The notes beneath the pieces are model-generated. The model saw only the letters and a list, made by a program, of their open reading frames with translations. It did no database searches and was not told where the DNA came from. A program made the position numbers and the translations under genes. From the NCBI GenBank assembly GCA_041658185.1, contig JBBAAR010000005.1, positions 62,001 through 126,000 of the forward strand: DNA of 64,000 bases, read 5' to 3'. Positions 17,145-25,920 of the stretch are shown here, piece after piece; position 1 is the first letter of the stretch, and each line of letters begins with the position of its first letter. This DNA is from UBA8919 sp041658185. Lineage in GTDB: Bacteria > Elusimicrobiota > UBA8919.

Positions 17145-17843
17145 ATGTATAAAAAAATTATTATAAAACTTTCCGGCGAATCGCTTGGTAAAAACGGTGA
17201 CGGGATTGATTTCTCATCAGTTGATAAAATAATCTCTGAAATAGTCCCTGTATATAAAAAAGGCGTTTCTATCGGAATTGTGGTAGGCGGCGGCAACATC
17301 TGGCGCGGGAGTGTTGACGGTAAACTTATAGACAAAACGGCGGCAGATTATATAGGTATGACGGCGACACTCATTAACGGTATGATTTTAGGCGAGAGAT
17401 TAAAGTCAAAAAACATTCCCGCAAAAGTGTTCTCTTCTTTTGGTGTGGGTAATTTTTTACAGCAATTCACCCTTGAAAAAATAAATAATGCCTGGAAAAA
17501 TAAAAATATCGTTATTATGGTCGGCGGCACAGGCCGTCCTCATTTTACTACGGATACCGCTTCCGCAATTTTCGCCGTAGAATCAAAAGCGGAATTGATA
17601 TTAAAAGCGACTAATGTCGACGGTTTATATGACGATGACCCTAAAAAAAATCCGACGGCTAAATTTATTAAAGAAATTTCTTATGATGATGTGATAAAAC
17701 AAAATCTGAAGGTAATGGATACGGCGGCATTTTCATTATGTCGTCAACATAAAATTGAAATTATAGTTTTCAATTTCAGCAAAAGCGGAAATATATTAAA
17801 AGCGGTCTCAGGAAAAAATGTCGGCTCGCTTATCCATTTGTAA
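17145..17843 (+). CDS. pyrH: UMP kinase
   Basis: 232 residues. Amino-acid-kinase fold with IIIKLSGESLGKNGDGIDF (ATP loop), GIVVGGGNIWRG, ADYIGMTATLINGMIL and ATNVDGLYDDDPKKNPTAK. The hexameric enzyme phosphorylates UMP to UDP for pyrimidine nucleotide and lipid/cell-wall precursor supply. Gene order tsf-pyrH-frr is the common one. No clear Shine-Dalgarno, because the upstream 39-base repeat occupies that place. Confidence 0.96.
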   Translation: MYKKIIIKLSGESLGKNGDGIDFSSVDKIISEIVPVYKKGVSIGIVVGGGNIWRGSVDGKLIDKTAADYIGMTATLINGMILGERLKSKNIPAKVFSSFGVGNFLQQFTLEKINNAWKNKNIVIMVGGTGRPHFTTDTASAIFAVESKAELILKATNVDGLYDDDPKKNPTAKFIKEISYDDVIKQNLKVMDTAAFSLCRQHKIEIIVFNFSKSGNILKAVSGKNVGSLIHL

Positions 17844-17850
17844 GAAAGGC

Positions 17851-17932
17851 AATTAAGAATTGAAAATTGAAAATTAAGAATTATGGATTTTAACATTTTA
17901 ATTCTGAACTCTCAATTCTCAATTTGAAATTG
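17851..17932 (+). repeat. Low-complexity repeat between pyrH and frr
   Basis: Made of short words aattaagaatt, gaaaattgaaaatt on the left and their partial complements aattctgaactctcaattctcaattt on the right, so it can form an imperfect hairpin. It is not coding. The word style resembles the in-frame low-complexity inserts elsewhere in the window. Confidence 0.6.
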
Positions 17933-17950
17933 GTTTTTGAGGAGGTTTTT

Positions 17951-18508
17951 ATGTCAAAACAGATTTTAGTTCAGACTGAAGAAAAAATGAAAAAGACATT
18001 AGAACATCTTAAATCTGAATTTCTGACGCTTAAAACCGGCCGTGCGACCCCTGCGATTTTGGACACGGTAAAAGTAAGATATTATGATTCTGACCTGCCT
18101 GTAAATCAGGTATCTGGTATTTCAATTCCGGAGCCGCGGATGATTGTGCTTACGCCGTGGGATAAAGGTGTTTTACAGGAACTCGAGAAAGCGATATTAA
18201 AAGCGGATATAGGTATCACGCCTCAAAATGACGGTAAGGTTATACGGCTTCCTATTCCGCAACTTACGGAGGAACGCAGAAAAGATATCATCAAGACCGC
18301 AAAAAAAATGGCGGAAGACCACAAAATTGAGTTAAGAAATGAGAGAAGGATTTCGCTGGAACTTGTAAAGAAAAGTTTTGACGAAAAGAAAATTACCGAA
18401 GATGAAAAATTTAAATCACAGGATGAAATGCAAAAACTTACAGAAAATTACATAAAAAAAATAGATGAAACACTGCTCCAAAAAGAAAAAGAGATAATGA
18501 CGGTGTAA
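17951..18508 (+). CDS. frr: Ribosome recycling factor
   Basis: 185 residues from ATG 17951, chosen because gaggaggttttt precedes it and the length is exactly the family norm; an upstream in-frame ATG (17924) lies in the repeat and has no ribosome site. Key stretches are LKTGRATPAILDTVKVRYYDSDLPVNQVSGISIPEPRM and the helical RRKDIIKTAKKMAEDHKIELRNERR. RRF with EF-G splits the post-termination ribosome. The next gene starts directly after the stop. Confidence 0.97.
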   Translation: MSKQILVQTEEKMKKTLEHLKSEFLTLKTGRATPAILDTVKVRYYDSDLPVNQVSGISIPEPRMIVLTPWDKGVLQELEKAILKADIGITPQNDGKVIRLPIPQLTEERRKDIIKTAKKMAEDHKIELRNERRISLELVKKSFDEKKITEDEKFKSQDEMQKLTENYIKKIDETLLQKEKEIMTV

Positions 18509-19192
18509 ATGAATATACCCAAACACATAGCGATAATAATGGACGGAAACGGCCGCTGGGCGAAAAAAAGGGGACTCCCCCGTCTGTATGGACATCACGC
18601 CGGTATGAAAAGTGTGAGGGAAGTTGTGAGAGCAGCCAACGATACGGGGGTCGGAGTTTTGACGTTGTATGCGTTTTCAACGGAAAATTGGAACAGACCA
18701 AAATCCGAGATAAAGGGTCTTTTTGGTCTGATGAAGTTGTTTATCAAAAAAGAACTCGGCGGCCTGCACAAAAACAATGTGAAGGTTAACATAATAGGAC
18801 GACATTCTGCGATGCCGATTGATGTTGTTAAATTAGTTAAAGAAGCAACGGAAAAAACATCAAAAAATACGGGTATGATACTGAATATTGCACTTAACTA
18901 CGGAGGCAGACAGGAGATAGTTGATGCGGTCAACAAAATCATAACCGAGGGTACCTATAAAAAAGTTGATGAAAAAATTTTTGAGAAATATCTTTATACG
19001 ATAGGATTACCTTCTCCGGATTTGATAATAAGGACTTCCGGTGAAAACCGTATTTCAAATTTTCTTTTGTGGCAGTCGGCATATTCCGAATTTTATACTA
19101 CTGAAACTCTCTGGCCGGATTTCAAAAAGAAAAATCTAATGGAAGCAATCTCTGAATATCAAAAAAGAAACAGACGGTTCGGCGGTTCATAA
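18509..19192 (+). CDS. uppS: Undecaprenyl diphosphate synthase (cis-prenyltransferase)
   Basis: 227 residues. Conserved region I HIAIIMDGNGRWAKKRGLPRLYGHHAG holds the catalytic Asp of the D-G-N-G motif. ENWNRP follows, and region V is PSPDLIIRTSGENRISNFLLWQSAYSEFYTTETLWPDF. It adds isopentenyl units in cis to farnesyl diphosphate, giving the C55 lipid carrier for peptidoglycan and O-antigen. It abuts frr and lies 2 bases from cdsA. Confidence 0.96.
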   Translation: MNIPKHIAIIMDGNGRWAKKRGLPRLYGHHAGMKSVREVVRAANDTGVGVLTLYAFSTENWNRPKSEIKGLFGLMKLFIKKELGGLHKNNVKVNIIGRHSAMPIDVVKLVKEATEKTSKNTGMILNIALNYGGRQEIVDAVNKIITEGTYKKVDEKIFEKYLYTIGLPSPDLIIRTSGENRISNFLLWQSAYSEFYTTETLWPDFKKKNLMEAISEYQKRNRRFGGS

Positions 19193-19194
19193 AA

Positions 19195-20010
19195 ATGTTT
19201 AACAGAATTTTCATTGCTTTTATTTTAATTCCGGTTGTTTTCGTCGCCGTATATCTCGGTTATATTCCGTTTCTTATTTTTATCTGCGGAATTTGTTTTC
19301 TATCCGCATATGAATTTTGGCTGTTAGTGGCAAAAATGGGGTTTGTCCCTCGGAAAACCTTTGGGAATATATCCATACTTTTGATACTCATTTCAATATT
19401 TTTCAACGGTTCTAAAATTGCATCCGGTGTTTCTAACGAGGCAACGGCTCTTATTTTTACGCTTGTAATTTTACTTTTTTTCATCTACGAAATAATCAGA
19501 TATGATATCCGTACGGCAATACCGTCGTTGGCTATTACATTTCTCGGGATTATTTATCTCGGATGGCTTCCCGGACATTTTTTGCTGATAAGGGATTTTC
19601 GTCCGGACGGCTTTAAACTCATCGCACTTCTTCTTGTAACCGTTTGGGTTGCCGATTCTGCGGCGTATTTTTTCGGTTCGGCATATGGTAGCCGTCGGTT
19701 ATCTTTAATCAGTCCGAAAAAATCCGTAGAAGGGGCAATCGCTTCCGTTTTTGCGTCCATAATTACAGTTTTTTTTGCGAAATTATTTTCCATGAATTTT
19801 TTAAGACCCGCTGATGTTTTTTCGCTTGGCGTTTTAATAAGCATCTCGGCGCAGTTCGGTGACCTTGCGGAATCATTGATAAAACGCTCTGCGGGAGTAA
19901 AGGATTCATCAAATTTGCTTAAAGACCACGGCGGTATTTTGGACAAACTTGACAGTTTCATTTTTGCCGCACCGGTATTTTATTATTACATAAAATTCTT
20001 TGTTATATAA
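19195..20010 (+). CDS. cdsA: Phosphatidate cytidylyltransferase
   Basis: 271 residues with about seven to eight transmembrane helices. The CdsA signature lies at the C-terminus: SPKKSVEGAIASVFASI, then FGDLAESLIKRSAGVKDSSNLLKDHGGILDKLDSFIFAAP. The enzyme makes CDP-diacylglycerol from phosphatidate and CTP at the inner membrane, the branch point for all phospholipids. The stop codon overlaps the dxr start. Confidence 0.95.
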   Translation: MFNRIFIAFILIPVVFVAVYLGYIPFLIFICGICFLSAYEFWLLVAKMGFVPRKTFGNISILLILISIFFNGSKIASGVSNEATALIFTLVILLFFIYEIIRYDIRTAIPSLAITFLGIIYLGWLPGHFLLIRDFRPDGFKLIALLLVTVWVADSAAYFFGSAYGSRRLSLISPKKSVEGAIASVFASIITVFFAKLFSMNFLRPADVFSLGVLISISAQFGDLAESLIKRSAGVKDSSNLLKDHGGILDKLDSFIFAAPVFYYYIKFFVI

Positions 20011-21086
20011 TGAAAAAAATTTCAGTTCTCGGCTCAACCGGATCCATCGGCACATCGGCACTTGATGTTATTACTCATCTGAATAATTTCAAAGTTATAG
20101 GGTTATCCGCAAATAAGAACAAGTCGCTTCTGGAAAAACAGTCAAGAAAATTTAAGCCGGAAATTAGTGTCGTTGGAAGTAACGGCTTAAAAAACATTTC
20201 ATTAATTTCAAAAGCGGATGTTGTCCTGATTTCCGTTGTGGGTGCCGCAGGGCTTATACCTCTTATAAACGCAATAAAATTTAAAAAAAAAATTGCACTT
20301 GCGAATAAAGAAGCGATTGTTATCGCCGGCGATTTAATAACAGGACTCCTAAAAAAATATCCCGCCAAAATAATTCCTGTTGACAGCGAACATTCCGCAA
20401 TTTTTCAGTGTATTGACGGTAAAAGTAAAGAAGAGATTTCAAAAATAATTTTGACTGCATCCGGCGGCCCGTTTAGAAATTACTCAAAAAAGAATCTTTC
20501 AAAAGTTAAAGTGGAAGATGTCCTGAAACATCCTACTTGGAAAATGGGAAGAAAAATCACCGTTGATTCCGCAACAATGATAAACAAGGGTTTTGAGGTT
20601 ATAGAGGCACATTATCTTTTTGGTGTGCCATATCAAAAAATAGAGGTTGTAATTCATCCGCAGTCAATAGTTCACAGTGCCGTTGAGTTTGTTGACGGTT
20701 CAATTATAGCACAGATGGGCAGAGCCGACATGCGGCTTGCGATACAGTATGCGTTAACATATCCTGAAAGAAAGGCATCAACGGTTAAAAAACTGGATTT
20801 GCCATCTGTCGGAAAACTTGAATTTTTTAATTTTTCAACCGGAAATTTTCCGTGTTTTGAACTTGCATTAACTTCGGCAAAAATCGGCGGAACAATGCCT
20901 GCCGTCCTTAACGCTGCCAACGAAGTTGCAGTTAGAAATTTTTTAGAAGGTAAAATCCGGTTTTTACAGATTCCCAAACTTATAGAAAAAGCAATGAAAA
21001 AGCATAAAACCATAAAAAACCCTAATTTGGAAGACATATTAAATGTTGATGATGAAACAAGAAAATTTGTTGAGGAGATGAAATGA
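20010..21086 (+). CDS. dxr: 1-deoxy-D-xylulose 5-phosphate reductoisomerase
   Basis: 358 residues. NADPH site GSTGSIGTSALDVI at the N-terminus; LANKEAIVIAGDLI; metal and substrate residues in PVDSEHSAIFQCI; SATMINKGFEVIEAHYLF; HPQSIVHSAVEFVDGS. It commits carbon to the non-mevalonate isoprenoid route. ispG and ispH are also in the window, so the MEP pathway is used. Coupled to cdsA and rseP by overlaps of 1 and 4 bases. Confidence 0.96.
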   Translation: MKKISVLGSTGSIGTSALDVITHLNNFKVIGLSANKNKSLLEKQSRKFKPEISVVGSNGLKNISLISKADVVLISVVGAAGLIPLINAIKFKKKIALANKEAIVIAGDLITGLLKKYPAKIIPVDSEHSAIFQCIDGKSKEEISKIILTASGGPFRNYSKKNLSKVKVEDVLKHPTWKMGRKITVDSATMINKGFEVIEAHYLFGVPYQKIEVVIHPQSIVHSAVEFVDGSIIAQMGRADMRLAIQYALTYPERKASTVKKLDLPSVGKLEFFNFSTGNFPCFELALTSAKIGGTMPAVLNAANEVAVRNFLEGKIRFLQIPKLIEKAMKKHKTIKNPNLEDILNVDDETRKFVEEMK

Positions 21087-22159
21087 CAATTATTTTAAGT
21101 ATACTGGCAGTTGCCGTGATGTTCGGGTTTGTAATAATGATTCATGAGTTCGGTCACTTTATCGTTGCAAAAAAGTTGAAAGTAAAGGTTCTGGATTTTG
21201 CGTTCGGATTTGGTCCACCGATTTTTAAGTGGACAAAAAACGAAACGAGATACTCGGTAAGACCCATTCCTTTCGGCGGATTTGTAAAAATGGCGGGCGA
21301 GGAAATAGACGAGATCGGCGGCGCACCTGACGAATTTTTTTCAAAAAAATGGTATGAGCGGATTGCCATTGTTTCCGCCGGCGCAATAATGAATTACATT
21401 TCCGCTTTTATTATTTTCTTGTTTATTATTTCCGTCTGGGGATTACAATATCAGCGTCCCGTCGTAAAATTAGTGGAAAAAAAATCGCCTGCTTTTATCG
21501 CAGGTCTATCATCCGGCGATGAAATAGTTGCTATCAACGGCAATAAAATTGAAGATGCCGGTATTGTATCAAAAATTGTAAAAACATCGGCAGACAAAGA
21601 ACTGGTTTTTTCGGTCAAAAGGAATGATAAAATTGTAGATATTAAAATCACGCCTAAGTATGACGAGAAAATAAAAATGTCGCGTATCGGAATAATTTAT
21701 GATATGTCGTCCGAACCGATTGTCGTAAAAGTGGGTTTTATAAAAGCAATAAAAGAGTCATTTAACCAGATAATTTTCTGGACGGTAACGCCGCTAAAAT
21801 ATCTTTATATGAAATTGACGCTCTGGGAAGCGCCGTCGGAGGTTTCGGGACCCGTCGGGATTATGCAGGCGGCTTATTTTGCGGCGAAACTCGGCGTAAA
21901 AACATTTATGAATTTCATAGCGATTGTTTCGGTCGCGCTCGGGATGTTCAATCTTCTGCCCATTCCTATTGTCGACGGCGGGCATATAGCATTTTATCTT
22001 TTTGAAGGACTTTCAAGAAAATCTTTGAATAAAAAAGTTATGCAATTTGCAAATTCCGTCGGGTTTGCACTTTTAATAACGCTCGCGCTTTATGCCACAT
22101 ATCAGGATATTTTGAGAACAAAAAACGGTTTCTGGAAACGAGTGGAGCAAGCAAAGTAA
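21083..22159 (+). CDS. rseP: Site-2 zinc metalloprotease RseP
   Basis: 358 residues. Zinc motif HEFGH lies in the first helix (FVIMIHEFGHFIVAKK). One PDZ domain at ~115-195 (VEKKSPAFIAGLSSGDEIVAINGNKIEDAG) follows the second membrane helix. The C-terminal LDG-type motif is NLLPIPIVDGGHIAFYLFEGL. It cleaves anti-sigma factors or signal-peptide remnants within the inner membrane. One PDZ is seen where E. coli RseP has two. The dxr-rseP pairing is widely conserved. Confidence 0.95.
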   Translation: MTIILSILAVAVMFGFVIMIHEFGHFIVAKKLKVKVLDFAFGFGPPIFKWTKNETRYSVRPIPFGGFVKMAGEEIDEIGGAPDEFFSKKWYERIAIVSAGAIMNYISAFIIFLFIISVWGLQYQRPVVKLVEKKSPAFIAGLSSGDEIVAINGNKIEDAGIVSKIVKTSADKELVFSVKRNDKIVDIKITPKYDEKIKMSRIGIIYDMSSEPIVVKVGFIKAIKESFNQIIFWTVTPLKYLYMKLTLWEAPSEVSGPVGIMQAAYFAAKLGVKTFMNFIAIVSVALGMFNLLPIPIVDGGHIAFYLFEGLSRKSLNKKVMQFANSVGFALLITLALYATYQDILRTKNGFWKRVEQAK

Positions 22160-22164
22160 ATAAA

Positions 22165-22581
22165 ATGAAATTATTAACTGAACATTTGTGCTTTAATACG
22201 AAAAGCAAAATTGAGTTTGTGAATATAACGGAAACGGTTGAAAAACTGGTCAAAAAAAGCGGCGTGAAAGAGGGGCTTTGCCTCATCAATGCGATGCACA
22301 TTACGTCAAGTGTGTTTATCAATGATGAGGAAGAGGGTCTGAAAACCGATTTCAAAGAATGGCTTGAAAAACTGGTGCCGTATTCACCTGAGAAATACAA
22401 ACATAATTTGACGGGTGAAGACAATGCTCATTCACATCTGAAAAGGACAATAATGGGAAGAGAAGTTGTTGCGGCTATAACAAACGGAAAATTGGATTTT
22501 GGACCGTGGGAACAGATTTTTTACGGCGAGTTTGACGGTCAGAGAAAAAAACGGGTGCTTGTAAAAATTATAGGTGAGTGA
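22165..22581 (+). CDS. YjbQ family (UPF0047) protein
   Basis: 138 residues, complete for the family. Typical features are GLCLINAMHITSSVFINDEE, the NLTGEDNAHSHLKRTIMGREV stretch with the conserved histidines, and LGPWEQIFYGEFDG-like LDFGPWEQIFYGEFDGQRKKRV. The family has been reported to have thiamin phosphate synthase side activity, but its main role is unsettled. Placed between rseP and ispG with minimal spacing, so it travels on the same transcript. Confidence 0.9.
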   Translation: MKLLTEHLCFNTKSKIEFVNITETVEKLVKKSGVKEGLCLINAMHITSSVFINDEEEGLKTDFKEWLEKLVPYSPEKYKHNLTGEDNAHSHLKRTIMGREVVAAITNGKLDFGPWEQIFYGEFDGQRKKRVLVKIIGE

Positions 22582-22582
22582 T

Positions 22583-23671
22583 ATGTATAAAACAAAAAAA
22601 ATCAGAATTGGGAATACTTATATCGGCGGCGGCCAGCCGGTCCGTGTCCAGTCAATGACGAAGACAAAAACTATTGACTGGCGAAGCACCGTTAATCAAA
22701 TAAAAAAACTTGAAGATGTCGGCTGCGAAATTATCCGCGTCGCAGTGCCGGATATGTCGTCGGCAAAGGTTTTATCGAAAATAAAAAAAAATATAAAAAT
22801 TCCTTTGGTTGCAGACATTCATTTTGACTGGCGGCTTGCGGTTGAGTCAATAAATCAGGGCGTTGACAAAATCAGAATAAATCCCGGAAATATCGGTTCA
22901 AAAGAAAATATAGAAAAAGTCGTAATTGCCGCAAAAAAGAGAAAGATTCCTATCCGAATCGGTGTGAATTCCGGCTCGCTGAAAATTTTGAAAAAATCCG
23001 AAGGAATGTTGAAAATGTCTTCATTGCAAATGGCTGAACAAATGGCAAGTGAAATGATGGAGAATATAAAAATTATTGAGAGCATGGATTTTACGGATAT
23101 AGTTGTTTCTCTTAAATCAAATGATGTTCAGACAACTGTGTCGGCAAATCAACTTGTTTCACAAATGAGAAATTATCCTGTTCATCTCGGAATTACCGAG
23201 GCGGGTACGGAATTTTCAGGCATCGTAAAATCGGCGTCTGCATTCGGAATTCTTTTAAATCAAAAAATTGGAGATACTATTCGGGTGTCATTGACTGCTT
23301 CACCGGAAGAAGAAGTTAAAGCCGGCTGGGAAATACTAAAAACATTAGGACTCAGAAAAAGAGGGATTGAAATAATTTCCTGTCCTACCTGCGGAAGATG
23401 TCAGACGAATTTAATAAAAATAGTTCATCAGTTGGAAAAGCAGTTATCTACTTTTCACTTTTCACTTTCCACTTCCAATGTTATTAAAGTAGCAGTAATG
23501 GGTTGTGTCGTCAACGGACCTGGCGAAGCTAGAGGTGCAGACATAGGTATTGCCGGCGGAAAGGGTTTTGGTTTGCTTTTCAAAAAAGGCAAACCCGTCA
23601 AAAAAATCCCGCAGAGTAAATGGGTTGGTGAGATTATAAGAGAGATAAAAAATGTTCAGAAAAAAATTTAA
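22583..23671 (+). CDS. ispG: 4-hydroxy-3-methylbut-2-enyl diphosphate synthase (IspG)
   Basis: About 362 residues from ATG 22583 (a GTG at 22574 lies inside the previous gene). Short bacterial form: TIM-barrel with VQSMTKTKTIDW, PLVADIHFDWRLA, DKIRINPGNIGSKENI. The C-terminal 4Fe-4S domain has CPTCGRCQTNL and GCVVNGPGEARGADIGIAGG. It converts MEcPP to HMBPP. A low-complexity stretch (DNA 23451-23476, encoding about STFHFSLST) is inserted just before VIKVAVMGCVVNG, a position normally kept short. Confidence 0.95.
   Translation: MYKTKKIRIGNTYIGGGQPVRVQSMTKTKTIDWRSTVNQIKKLEDVGCEIIRVAVPDMSSAKVLSKIKKNIKIPLVADIHFDWRLAVESINQGVDKIRINPGNIGSKENIEKVVIAAKKRKIPIRIGVNSGSLKILKKSEGMLKMSSLQMAEQMASEMMENIKIIESMDFTDIVVSLKSNDVQTTVSANQLVSQMRNYPVHLGITEAGTEFSGIVKSASAFGILLNQKIGDTIRVSLTASPEEEVKAGWEILKTLGLRKRGIEIISCPTCGRCQTNLIKIVHQLEKQLSTFHFSLSTSNVIKVAVMGCVVNGPGEARGADIGIAGGKGFGLLFKKGKPVKKIPQSKWVGEIIREIKNVQKKI
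23451..23476 (+). repeat. In-frame tandem cttttcactt-type words in ispG
   Basis: Three degenerate copies of a ~9-base word (cttttcact, tttcacttt, ccacttcc) lie in frame within a conserved gene, adding roughly 8-10 residues between the barrel and the Fe-S domain. Confidence 0.6.
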
Positions 23672-25034
23672 GAATATTCATTTTATAGGTATCGGAGGAA
23701 GCGGAATGTCGGGGATTGCCGAAGTGCTTTTGAATCTCGGTTTTAATGTGAGCGGTTCCGACTTAAAAGAAACGGATGTTACGAAACGGTTAAGAAAAGT
23801 TGGCGCGGAAATAAAAATCGGTCATAGAAAAGAAAATTTAGAAAATTCCAATGTTGATGTTGTGGTTACTTCAACGGCTGTAACAAAAGATAATCCTGAA
23901 GTCCTTGCGGCACACTCGCAAAAAATTCCTGTCATTCCCCGCGCTGAAATGCTTGCGGAACTTATGCGGTTGAAATATTCAATTGCCATTGCAGGGTGTC
24001 ACGGAAAAACCACCACAACTTCTATGACATCTCTGATTTTAGCAAATGCCGGTTTTGACCCGACCGTTGTAATAGGCGGAAAATTCAACAATTTCGGTAC
24101 CGGTGCAAAACTTGGAAAAGGGGAATATCTGGTCGCTGAAGCCGATGAATCCGACGGGTCATTCTTAAAACTTTCTCCGACATTTGCAGTTGTAACAAAC
24201 ATTGACAACGACCATCTTGACCATTACGGCACGATGGAAAATATAAAAATCGCGTTTATCCAGTTCATAAATAAAATTCCGTTTTACGGTTGTGCCATTT
24301 TGTGTAATGAAGATGAAAATCTGAAAAGCATTATTCCGCAAATAACAAGAAAATATTACACTTACGGTTTCAACGATTCCGCGGATTTTAAGGCAAAAAA
24401 TGTTGAGGCGACGGACATCGGCAGTAAATTTGATGTTTTAGACCACGGGAGACTTTTAGGAAATATAGAACTAAAAATACCTGGCCGGCATAATGTTCTT
24501 AATGCGCTCGCAAGTGTTGTATGCGGTTTGGAGTTGGAAATTAAATTTTCCAAAATTGCAAAGGCGCTGCTTGAATTTAACGGCGTCGGCCGCCGTCTGG
24601 AAAAAACAGGCAGTTACAAAAATGTGGTATTCATAGACGATTACGGTCATCATCCGACGGAAATTAAGGCAACGCTTTCTGCGATAAGGTCTATTAATCC
24701 GAAAAAAAGATTATTTGTTTTATTTCAGCCGCACAGATATACAAGAACCCAAATGCTTAAAGACCAGTTTGGCGGTGCATTCGGCGAGGCGGATGTAATA
24801 AGGGTTCTGGATATTTACGCCGCCAGCGAAAAACCCATTCCCGGAATTTCCTCGCAGACAATAATAGATGCAATTGTAAAAAATGAAAAAAAAGATGCGG
24901 GAAAATTCTCTGATGTTAATACCGTTTCAAAAGAAATAAGAGACGGCGATGTCGTTATTACTCTCGGTGCCGGTGATGTCTGGAAAAAATCCGCCGAGAT
25001 TTTGAAGGTGCTTAATGAGGTTAAACCGTTCTGA
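23652..25034 (+). CDS. murC: UDP-N-acetylmuramate-L-alanine ligase
   Basis: 460 residues. NHFIGIGGSGMSGIAEVLLNLG-type start (IHFIGIGGSGMSGIAEV), ATP loop AIAGCHGKTTTTSM, EADESDGSFLKLSPTFAVVTNIDNDHLDHYG and C-terminal DDYGHHPTEIKATL. It adds the first peptide residue to UDP-MurNAc. It overlaps ispG by 20 bases and murB by 20 bases, so the isoprenoid and wall genes form one unit. Confidence 0.97.
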   Translation: MFRKKFKNIHFIGIGGSGMSGIAEVLLNLGFNVSGSDLKETDVTKRLRKVGAEIKIGHRKENLENSNVDVVVTSTAVTKDNPEVLAAHSQKIPVIPRAEMLAELMRLKYSIAIAGCHGKTTTTSMTSLILANAGFDPTVVIGGKFNNFGTGAKLGKGEYLVAEADESDGSFLKLSPTFAVVTNIDNDHLDHYGTMENIKIAFIQFINKIPFYGCAILCNEDENLKSIIPQITRKYYTYGFNDSADFKAKNVEATDIGSKFDVLDHGRLLGNIELKIPGRHNVLNALASVVCGLELEIKFSKIAKALLEFNGVGRRLEKTGSYKNVVFIDDYGHHPTEIKATLSAIRSINPKKRLFVLFQPHRYTRTQMLKDQFGGAFGEADVIRVLDIYAASEKPIPGISSQTIIDAIVKNEKKDAGKFSDVNTVSKEIRDGDVVITLGAGDVWKKSAEILKVLNEVKPF

Positions 25035-25920
25035 AATATCAAAAATTGTAAGCGGAAAAGTGCTTGAAAAAGAGCCAATGAACCGACACACAACATTCCG
25101 TATCGGCGGCAAATGCGATTTTTATATTGAAGTAAAAACAATCACCGAGTTGAAACAACTCATAAAACTTTGTATTAAAAAAAAAATTCCGTATCAAATA
25201 ATTGGTTTCGGTTCAAACATTCTCGTTAAAGATAAGGGAGTAAGAGGAATTGTTATTCGGTTGAAGGGCGATTTAAGCAGTTTGAATTTTAATCTGCAAA
25301 AGAAAAGTGCCGTTGCCGGCGGTGGAAGTGCGTTGCAACTTTTTGTGAAAAAGTGCGCCGATAACGGTTTAAGCGGTGCGGAGTCGCTTGTCGGAATTCC
25401 AGGAACCGTCGGCGGTGCGGTTATAATGAATGCCGGCACAAAAGAGGGATATATCGGTTCTTTGATAAAATCGGTAACGGTTATGAATGAAAAAGGCGAG
25501 ATGAAAAAAATGAAAAAAAAATCGCTAAAATTTTCTTACAGGGGTTCAAATATTCCACCGAAAAACATAATAATATCGGCAGAATTTTTATTGAAAAAAA
25601 AATCCAAAAGCGATATAATAAAAAATCTGAATAAATTGATGCGACATCGTGTCAAAACCCAGCCGTTTGGTTTTTATAATGCCGGCTGTATTTTCAAAAA
25701 TCCGACCGGCGATTATGCCGCCCGTTTGATAGACCGGACAGGACTAAAGGGTGCATCCGTTGGCGGTGCCGTTGTGTCAAAATTACACGCAAATTACATA
25801 AACAACACAGGCAACGCAACAGCAGACGATGTCTTAAAACTGATAGAAAAAATCCAAAAAAAAGTAAAAGGAAAATTTAATAAAAATTTAGAATTGGAAA
25901 TAAAAGTAATAGACAAATGA
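25015..25920 (+). CDS. murB: UDP-N-acetylenolpyruvoylglucosamine reductase
   Basis: 301 residues. FAD-binding signature HTTFRIGGKCDFYIEV, IIGFGSNILVKDKGVRGIVIRL, SLVGIPGTVGGAVIMNAGT, YRGSNIP, and the catalytic end AGCIFKNPTGDYAARLIDRTGLKGASVGGAVVSKLHANYINN. It is the type II-like compact form lacking a large extra loop. It reduces the enolpyruvyl group to give UDP-MurNAc. Overlaps ddl by 4 bases. Confidence 0.96.
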   Translation: MRLNRSEISKIVSGKVLEKEPMNRHTTFRIGGKCDFYIEVKTITELKQLIKLCIKKKIPYQIIGFGSNILVKDKGVRGIVIRLKGDLSSLNFNLQKKSAVAGGGSALQLFVKKCADNGLSGAESLVGIPGTVGGAVIMNAGTKEGYIGSLIKSVTVMNEKGEMKKMKKKSLKFSYRGSNIPPKNIIISAEFLLKKKSKSDIIKNLNKLMRHRVKTQPFGFYNAGCIFKNPTGDYAARLIDRTGLKGASVGGAVVSKLHANYINNTGNATADDVLKLIEKIQKKVKGKFNKNLELEIKVIDK